Assembly (NCBI GenBank): GCA_015179125.1 | Contig: WHVA01000053.1 | Span: forward strand, 281,150 to 345,149 | DNA length: 64,000 nucleotides | Origin: Gautieria morchelliformis | Lineage: Eukaryota; Basidiomycota; Agaricomycetes; Gomphales; Gomphaceae | Direction: 5' to 3' | Part shown: piece by piece, positions 55,739 through 64,000 of the stretch | Position numbering within the stretch: the first letter of the stretch is position 1 | How the letters are laid out: the number at the start of each line of letters is the position of its first letter | Position numbers and translations under genes: made by a program | Notes under the pieces: generated by a model | Seen by the model: the letters and a program-made list of their open reading frames with translations, nothing else | What the model was told of the DNA's origin: nothing | Database searches by the model: none

Positions 55739-58327
55739 CTGGCGCCATGGCTCTTTCCTTAAACTGTGCCCTCTGTCTTGGATTAGCATCTTCCGAGTTG
55801 GTCTTGAAGGTTTCGGCCCCAAACTGGAACTATACAGGATGTCGACCACGGTGCGTCGTCTGGACTTCAATCAAACCTCAAACCAACTTCGTTTAGTGTT
55901 CTGTTCATGCAGGAGAATAGAGCATTTGACCATGTGTGTCTGCCTGCTACCCATACCAGGATCGTCTACTGACGTCGTCTGCGTAGTACTTGGGACAATG
56001 GCGGGCGTTCGCGGATTCGCAGACCCAAATGTGTACATCGCCCAAAACGGCAACCCTGTGTGGTTCCAGTGAGTCCGTCCATGAACTCTATTTCACGAGT
56101 TCGGTGTGTTTAATGACTCCGAAGGAAAGTGGATGGCACTTTGTCCAATAAAACAACAGCACTTCTCCCATTTTACATCAACGCTGCAGGGTAATTTGAG
56201 CGAGGCTACCCAATGCATGGTCGCAGGTCGAATGGTAAGTTTTATTCTAATTTATGACCTAGATATCGCTAACATGACGGCATGCCGTAGGCTGGACCGC
56301 GAACCACAATGCGTTCGCCAACGGCGACAACAACCTCTGGGCTCTAGATAACACGCCATTTTCCTTGGGTTATTATAAGCGGCAGGACCTTCCTACCCAT
56401 TTTGGTATTGCCGAGGATGGACTATCGCCGACATGTATGCACAAAGCGTGGTGGCGAGCACTGACCCTAACAGAGTAGTGTGATAATATTTGTCGCACAA
56501 AAATATACACTACTCTCCACACTTGCATAGTGTTTTGGGCTACCGGTTCCATCAATGTTCCCGAGGTCCTACCCTTGATCAAGGAGGTGTCACTGTTGAC
56601 AACAACCAAACCCCTGGGTGTGAGGCTCCCAACATCAGCTGCTTTCCCATGAACTGGAAGACATTTCCTGAGTTCCTGGAAGATGCCAACGTTACATGGC
56701 AAGTGGTATGAATAGGTTTTTTTTTCCTTTTTTACACACTCGAGCTAAAACATATCCGATTGTACCAAGGTGCATTAAACACAAATCGCCTCGGTTCGAT
56801 ATGCTGACATTTATTCCCAAGGCACCGATAATTTTGATGATAATCCGTGGGTAAAGAGCCAACACTAATGTAAGCTACGCTGATGGGGTGTGAACGCATT
56901 TGAGCAGTTTCAAACTGCTCCGAACGGTAGTGCCCTCGCTCAAAAGGCATGTCATTCCTTGGCCTGGACGTTTCTATGACGCACGGGAGTCCTTCCTCAA
57001 GTTAGCTACATCATCGGCCCCGCGGAGCTCTCAGAGCATCCACCCTTCGCCCCTCATGATGGCGCATGGTTGCAGCAGCAAGTCGTGAACGCAGTGATCA
57101 AGAGTCCCAAGTATAGCTCCACTGTGCTTATGATTCGTATGATGAAACCGGAGGATGGGCAGACCAGTAAGCAACCATCATCAAATCAGCTGTTAGAGTG
57201 TTCATTTTAGTGTGCTTCCCATTTTTTCAACATCAGAGAGGTGAGCACGGTAAGAAGACATCAGCTATCTCGTTTTTTCACCCCTCACACGTTCTCTATT
57301 CACAGGACCCTTTCAACCCGGTCCAACGGTCCCGGTCTTCTCTGGCCCCGGATTTCGTCTCCCTTTCTATGTCATTAGTCCATGGACCCGTGGGGGCATG
57401 TCTTCACGGCTCACAGTGACCACAGCTCTCAGAATTCTTGGTGCCACTGTTTGTTACTGTATCAAATTTTGCCTGGTGGCTCATATTTGCTCAGGAACAA
57501 GCTGGCCTCAAAGGAAAGAACGTTGTCACAAACCAACTCAATTCCTGGCGCCCCAACATATGTCGGACCTCACGCAGATGTTCGATTTTGCACATGTTCG
57601 TTACTATGTTACTTCCGCATATAGGGTGCTGACGATGTGCCTGTAGGACCTTAGCCTTCCGTTGTCCCCCCAAGACGAATGCGCAAGGCCATTTTTGGTA
57701 TGCACCCAACTATTCCTACATACACAGCAGACTAAATTTCTGTCTTTGAAGGCACCGCTGAATGCCAAGCCATGTTCCCGGACCCTGAGCCTCCGATACC
57801 GTTCGGAGAACAGACCCGCCAAACCTCGCTGATTAATTGATTAAACAAGTCACGCACTAATGTGTGTTATAATAACCTCCATTGATTCACAAGTAGAGCG
57901 TGCGAGGCGCCCTTACCGAAGGACGATACTGGTCTTCGAGTCCAACGGTGATGCACTCGCTCTGAGCTGGGTCGCCCCCGCCGTACCATCACATGATGCA
58001 CCGACACATCGTTTCATCTTGCACGCTACCGCCCCCCCTCCGGCCACAACTTTCAACATCCAGTTCGCAGGTAGCCTTCTAGTGCTTTTGGACCAAATAA
58101 CAAAGAGGCTACGCTCATCAACAACGCCGCTGTCTTCAACATTACGGACCTTGGTTCCGGAAAGGGTTATACGGTGCAACAAGTCCCAACGGAAAGTTCT
58201 TCTCGTTCTCGGAAACAAGACAAGTGTTCTGTTGGGTGACCATCGACAGACCTTCAATATCTTTTCTGTGACGACGAGCGCGGATTCGGGTCAAGGATTT
58301 TTAGATGAGCTCGCATTGAGCCATTGA
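55739..58327 (+). CDS. Phosphoesterase-family phospholipase C, multi-exon, with frame breaks
   Basis: Secreted or lipid-directed phosphoesterase (PF04185 type) that would hydrolyse phospholipid head groups. A hydrophobic signal-like start MALSLNCALCLGLASS (55748) precedes the core. Then VLFMQENRAFDH / YLGTMAGVRGFADPNVYIA across an intron (55934-55986), KVDGTLSNKTTALLPFYINA, EATQCMVAG, WTANHNAFANGDNNLWALDN, SINVP, TPGCEAPNISCFPMNWKTFP, a VVNAVIKSPKYSSTVLMI-like segment, FSGPGFRLPFYVISPWTRGG, and a C-terminal beta domain (LALSWVAPAVPSHDAPTHRF, VFNITDLGSGKGYTVQQ). At least four single-base breaks occur relative to the family (near 56190, 56228, 56416, 56556), all at short G or T runs. Either a recent pseudogene or sequence error. 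Confidence 0.85.
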
Positions 58328-59271
58328 GTCTTTAAATTGATGTCGTGTTGGTGGTCGAAAATAACTTTTCATGGGTATCCGTTTCAATGGGTACAGGCTT
58401 GTTTGTGTGGGTACTTCAAGTTGCTGGTAGTAGTACTATTACACGTGTGAAGACGAACGCACCCGAGGTGCACGCATGCACCCTTTCGGAGGCATAAGAA
58501 GTACATCAGCAAACCTGTTGCATGTAGCGCACGTACCTTCGTCCGGATGTACGTGCCTAGATAATATTGCCCTCAAACAGCACCAGAGAGGAAGCTTACC
58601 GTTGGTCATGAAACCGTAACGTTCAAAGTTCCCATGACGAACCACGCTTCAAGGTTCGAACACAAAGACAATTAATTGCATGGCGGCCGTCGCCGGGAGA
58701 CCGCGATGTACGGCTAGTAAGGTACTACTTGACTTAGTGGCTCAGGCTGGTGGCGGCGTGCCAGCTAGCTGCGTAACTGCTGCCCTCATTCGACTTTCAC
58801 TACATCCCCATGACCCCTCGGGCTCTCGCTGCATGATCCCTGCGCGCAATCGCCCCTAATCGTTCTTGGGATGCCTAATGTGCACGTACTGTGGCGCGGG
58901 ACGCCCACTCTGAGATTTATTATCTCAGAATTGTAGTTCTCTTGCTTGGCTGAGCTACGCTATACTTGTGACTAATTATCCCTGGTCCCACGCTCAAGTA
59001 CTTGTTCCTCATGTACACCACCCGTCGCTCTCCAGATAACCTTCACACTGCCCATGCTCACCTTCCACGCCCATCAAAATCGTACTCGCTGATCAGACAT
59101 GTTCCATGTGGCTTACCACGAGGGGAGTGATTAACTGATGTAACTACGTCATGTAAGGTACTAACATGCATGGTGCAGTTTCTTGGCATTCGCTTGAACA
59201 TCAGGAAAAACGGCATTTTCCCGAGAGCCTGGACCTATATTTATGGCCGCGGTGTATATTGAATAAGCTTC
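58328..59271. other. Intergenic
   Basis: No supported gene; small ORFs lack any family signal. Confidence 0.5.
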
Positions 59272-59790
59272 GTGGCCATGGTGATCTTTGACACCATGGA
59301 ACACAGTTCTCTCGCTCCATTTGTACCACCGTACGTCTCCCGTGCTCACAAGCTAGACCCAGCACTAACATCCTTGCAGAATATCCCTCTTCCGCCTCCC
59401 CAACGCCATCTTCGAGCTCCGCATTCACTTGCACCTCCCGCACACATTCACATTTCCCCCGCAGGCCCTGACGCATCTCATGCTGCGCCCTCGCTGTCAC
59501 TGACGTCGAGCTCACACTAAATGGGGAGTATCTTGTCGTTTCAGGGAGCGTCCGACCGTGTGCGAGGAATATCTCTCGTGCACCTCCATACACATCGAGG
59601 TCGCTCGATGACCAGGGGACCCTGGTGTGGACAGACCCAGCTTTTCGGGCGCACCTACTAGTTGCGATGAGCCATGGTACAGAGGTGCATCCATTTTTTT
59701 CTATCTGTATTTCTTTCTTGGGCATTGATGCGCCTGTTGTTGGTGTGTGGCAGCCTGTCGTCCTGGGCGTCACGTGGACTCTGGAGATTA
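59272..59790 (+). CDS. Hypothetical protein fragment
   Basis: One frame from about 59486 (VTDVELTLNGEYLVVSGSVR, GTLVWTDPAFRAHLLVAMSH, FFSICISFLGIDAPVVGVW) looks coding and ends with a hydrophobic segment. Upstream a different frame (RLPNAIFELRIHLHLPHTF) also looks coding, with an intron-like GTACGT...TTGCAG gap at 59331-59380. Family unknown. Confidence 0.35.
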
Positions 59791-59875
59791 TGTCGTGAGG
59801 TATGCGGTGAGGAATAAGCTGAGGTTAAAGGGGACTGTGGAGGTGCCTATGCGGGAATGTGCGACAGCGGGCTAG

Positions 59876-62800
59876 ATGGTGGGAGCCATCAGCAGCAGCA
59901 TAGTCGCTGTGAAGGCCCAGACTTCAGCCACCACATTACTGAGGCACATCAGTTGCCGTACACCCACACCCATACCCACAGTAATTCCTATCCACCGACT
60001 GAAATCCGCATCACATCCTCCCCCCTTCCAGGCCCCCGCCCCCTCGGCATGCTCACCTTGCCCATTCCACGGCACCAGGACTGGTCAGATGCGCTCGACA
60101 TCACAACTCACAGCAAGCATTAGTGGAAATATGTACGACCACAGCAGTCAAATCTCGACAGAAGTTGAGGCCATACCGAGTACCACAGATCGTCAGGGCC
60201 GGAGCATTACTAACCGACGAACAGGTCCAATTTTTCTAAGTTTGCGCCTACTAGTAGGCAGTCGCCCGCAAGGGAGCACCTGTGCTGCCTCAGGTTGGGT
60301 ATGCGAATCTGGATCGCAGGATGAGGATGGACGGGATAATTTTATGGGAAGCGGGACATTCTTTGACTCAGGAATCAAAATCAAAATGCTTTGTGGACGC
60401 TAGAACTTCCATGCCGGAGTCTCGCCTGGAGAATTAAATCTTGAGGTGCGAACATGGATACGAGAGGGCACTCAAATCAAACGCAAACCTTGAAATATAA
60501 ATCCAAATCCATAGAGGTGGGTATTGGGATGTCTCGTCCGGGCGTAGTTGCAATATCTGATAAAATCGAGAAGCTGGATCGGGAGCTAAACTACAACCAG
60601 AACCACTGCCAACTTGACGTTTCTACTCCACACGATAGCGCGCGTGGTGGTCGAATCAAGATGAGGGAAGCCCTTGACGTTACAGTCCTCCCCGGAAGCA
60701 CTGGGAAAGGAGGGGATGTTGTAGGGCAGATCATCAGGAATGAGCCCTCGCGCCATGGCCCGCCTGATAGTCATATGTCGCGTGAACCACGGGATCCAGA
60801 TGTATCTTCACCGTTTTTCGTAGGCCAAGTCAGGAGGTCTGGGGCAGAAGGGGAGCGCGTCAGGCTTGTTGATTCGGAATCGCAGGCTGAGGATGGTCGG
60901 CAGGTGGGGGACAAGAAAGGACGCTTAACTCAAACCTACACTTCAAATTCGGCCGAGGAAGGCGTGCAGATCGGCAGGTTCCATCCTGACGCTGGCGGAA
61001 CGATCTCAGGCTCTCGCGAGCAGCGAAACACTTATACGGGACAGCACTCGACCCAGAAATCGAAATCAGAATCGGCCAACTTGAGGGCTGGTAGTTTCCA
61101 TACTGACGTTATAGTCTCCGAGTCACAAACTGGACATGGCCGGCACCAAGTCACTGATTCTGTTGCACTACACGGTGCGAGCGGTGTGCGGGACAATCTT
61201 AATGTCGTTGAACTTCCCAAAGGTGGCGAAAAAAAAACACAGACGCGCACCAGCACCGGCCACGAGATCACTATTCCCCGCACAACCCAACCCTCCGGTA
61301 CACACCCCACAGCTTCAGGCACATATCCGACCCCAGACCTACACCCATTCCCCGCAACCCTGAATTAGAAGGTAACACCAGGGCGAGTGGGATGTCGAAC
61401 CCCAAGACGGCACGACGCAAACGTCTTTGTCAACGTGGAATCTCGCCGACATCGAGCACAAATTTGAGGAGATAGGCAGTGGGCTTTTGCCTCCACGGAC
61501 GCTTCCCTCCGGTCGCCCTGACTCACCAATCCGCGTACTATCGCGCTCACCTGCCCAAAATGAAGAGAGATATACGGAGAAGGCCCCTGATGCTACTTCC
61601 CTCGTCAAAGGAGAGAGCCTTCGGGCGCCTGTAACAGGTCAGGGCCAAGAGTTCGTGCAGAAAATTGGTCAATCTACAACGCAGCAGACGATGCAAACAT
61701 TAGCCGAAATAACCACCGAGAAGACGAGTAAGCGCGTCACGTTTGCAGAATCGTCTGGCGGGAACGATGATCGGGTCGCGGGGGTGCTCCAGACATTACT
61801 GTCCTCTCTGGGGGCGAGAGCACTCGGGAATCTATAATAGGCCAGATAGCACAAAGGTCCTCGATAGGCGCCAACCAACCGTTAATGCAACGGAACGCAC
61901 AGGCCTCGGCCGAATTGGAGAGTAGAATGTCATCTGGTCAGGGATCGATCACAGAATCTTCTGGCCAATACAGAGGTCGGGACGCGGGAGACGGTCGTAT
62001 TGACACGATACTGTCCCGGGGAGAGGCCGGAATAGCGGTGGGGGGGACACTGAAGGCGAATCAGACGATACGGGAATCGAGTGAACAGGAAGTTCAGACT
62101 TCAGCCCAGCAGACTACACATTTGGAAACCCAGCAAAGCATCGAGACATCGATGGATCAGAGCACACAAAGCTTGATTCAAGTGGAGATTGGGAATTCAA
62201 ATGCGAGGGTGAGTAGTGCTGCATCGTCAGAAAATCAAGGTGGGAGGAACGAGCAATGCAAGCCAGAAGTGACGCAGGAGCAGGTGCAAGAGTCAGGGAA
62301 GAAAAGGGAACTAATTTCTGCACAGGAGTACCGACAGTCGGAGTACTTGCAGGATGCTACTCTGGAGGTCACACAAGGACCAACGGGGAAATTCACCCGC
62401 CCTCTCTGCCTCAACACCCCCACCATTATCCCTCAGTGCGCAAATCAGTAACGCTGCTCTTAATGTAGCAAAAGAATACATCACTGCGACAGAACCAGAG
62501 TCGCTCGTGGGGTTGATTAAGGATTCTGCCGTTACCGTGGCTGAAGATGGTGCTGAGAGCTATATTCTTCGGACCGGTACACGGGTTGCAGGCGGGGAGC
62601 AGGCGCCGGGTATGCATACACCGGAAGGGGGGAATGTATCGTCGCAAAAGATTGGGCAAATGGCGGCCGACGAAGTACAGGACTATGATTCATCAACTCG
62701 GGGGCGCCGGTCCTAACACAAGAGAATGGTTTCTCGTCCAGAGAAATTGTGCAAACGGTGACAGAAACGGCACAGGTGGATGATTTATCGTCACTTGAGA

Positions 62801-63656
62801 TCACGAAGCAAACGGCGACAGAATCGGCACAAGAGAATGGGTCGTCATTGAGAGATATCCCGCAAGCGGTGCAGACGGCGACAGAACCTGCACAAAGAAT
62901 CCCTCATTATCGCAGGATAACCTGGAGGTGACGACAGAACTGGCGCTGCAGGGTTCCTCGTCGAGGAGATTGTCACGGTGCCAGCCATGCCACCCCAGAC
63001 TTCGACTATGGTGGACAGCTCGAATGCCAACGTTTGTGTTAGTGTAGCAGAACAAGCTGGACACGAGCAGTCGTTCGATACGGTCTCCTCAGGACAGAAC
63101 GTGTCGTACTCAACGACGGAAGAGGCCGTCGCCCTTGGAAACAAAAACGTCGAGCCAGCTTTCGGCGCAGACGAAACGACTGGGTTCACCGTAAAGACCG
63201 ATGCGATAATGGACACCACTGCTTCTACTGATGATCGCAACCTCGACGCCAATGTCGCAGTTGTTGAGGAAAAGCTTGACAACAGCGAGCACGAGGAAGG
63301 TGCCCAGACCATCAACACGGTGACCAATCCTGCAACAGGGATGGATCTAGTTGAGGTCAGCCAACCTGTTACCTCACCAATGATGGAACAAGGTTGTAAG
63401 TATCTCTTTACCATGAGTCACACATTCTTTGCTGAACATAACTTACAGTCTCGACTAGCCGGTCACAGAGGGACACCACTGAAGTGTGTGCTGATCCTGA
63501 GACGCATGTCAGTGATGAGAACCTGAGCTCGTCCTCAGTACACAGCAACAACTTGCAAACCATCAACAGATACGCGGGTGTGGCTGTGAAGCCTACCGTC
63601 CACACGACCGACTCTGCTGCTTACTCTGCTGATCAGGTTCGGGCCACCTCCAACTG
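59876..63656 (+). CDS. Long low-complexity Ser/Thr/Gln-rich protein (several frames)
   Basis: Successive plus-strand frames (59876-60403, 60454-61368, 61427-61837, 61885-62451, 62354-62716, 62749-62931, 62978-63410) share the same composition: polar, acidic, rich in Thr, Ser, Gln and Gly, without hydrophobic core or domain. A repeated motif VQTVTETAQ, KQTATESAQ, VQTATEPAQ occurs at 62750-62890. This suggests one large disordered protein whose frame is interrupted by small introns or indels; separate genes cannot be excluded. Function unknown. Confidence 0.4.
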
Positions 63657-64000
63657 AGCAAACTGACGTCGTCTCCACTACACAATTTCGCGTTGCCACC
63701 TCTACCACACAAAGTGTTTCCAATCCTGCTGGGTTGGTTCAATCCGCGTCTGGATAGTCCACAGGTTGAATAAATAACTTCCTTGTCAAAAAAGGATGAT
63801 GTCCACGTTTAGTAAGGAGACAAGTTGCACAAGTAATTATCTTACAAGTTCTGAATACGTGACTGCATACGTGTGTTCAGGTCACGTCGTAGTACTGTAC
63901 GGAGGGCTCAAGTGCGACGGGAACTTCCGTAAGACTAATAGCCATGAACGAGTCTGGAATCTGTCTTCAAGGTTCTTGCTTTTGCGGTACAATAACTTTT
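63657..64000. other. No gene seen
   Basis: AT-balanced sequence after the low-complexity gene, with no recognisable feature to the window edge. Confidence 0.5.

Noticed and set aside
1..64000. CRISPR array, bacterial operon or phage
   Set aside because: No regularly spaced identical repeats with unique spacers; introns and chromoviruses show a eukaryotic genome.

Overview
The window looks like nuclear DNA of a basidiomycete fungus (Agaricomycetes). A Ceratobasidiaceae/Rhizoctonia-like origin is a guess from the style of the retrotransposons, not something I could test. Evidence is the short (about 50-60 nt) GT-AG introns, the mix of chromodomain Ty3/gypsy elements, a KDZ-associated CxC5/CxC6 protein and a Plavaka (CACTA-type) transposase, and host families typical of this group: DUF6533-like and 7TM membrane proteins, a CAF16-like ABC ATPase, a phosphoesterase-type phospholipase C, and a P-loop NTPase with a restriction-endonuclease-like tail.

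Layout. 1-3.1 kb: decayed gypsy gag-protease, two opposed copies of one LTR family, and a CACTG-ended MITE inserted in one of them. 3.1-5.0 kb: decayed DUF6533 gene. 6.4-9.8 kb: Plavaka transposase cut by a gypsy gag. 9.9-16.4 kb: minus-strand chromovirus A, 5'-truncated, with its 3' LTR, polypurine tract, and an intron-containing ORF on the opposite strand between pol and the LTR. 16.7-18.2 kb: element with 13-bp terminal inverted repeats. 18.2-19.5 kb: lone LTR. 19.58-29.99 kb: complete minus-strand gypsy element B with 214-bp LTRs, CCCAG target duplications, gag, pol and a large extra ORF after pol; a solo LTR sits inside its gag. 30.1-30.4 kb: second CACTG MITE. 31.7-38.3 kb: host gene island (CAF16-like ABC ATPase, DUF952, 7TM protein, unknown multi-exon gene). 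38.4-50 kb: repeats again (pogo-like transposase, hAT-like MITE, KDZ-linked CxC5/CxC6 gene split by a solo LTR, gypsy LTR plus gag, a G-rich island). 50.9-63.7 kb: second host island (NTPase/REase-like gene, LINE fragment, phospholipase C, low-complexity protein).

Most transposon ORFs carry stops, frameshifts or altered catalytic residues, so they look inactive. Several frame breaks in the phospholipase C gene fall at short G runs and could be sequencing error rather than decay. The most unusual items are the antisense, spliced-looking coiled-coil/Zn2Cys6 ORF in chromovirus A and the roughly 650-residue post-pol ORF in element B: two different elements carrying extra genes in the same position, one antisense and one sense.
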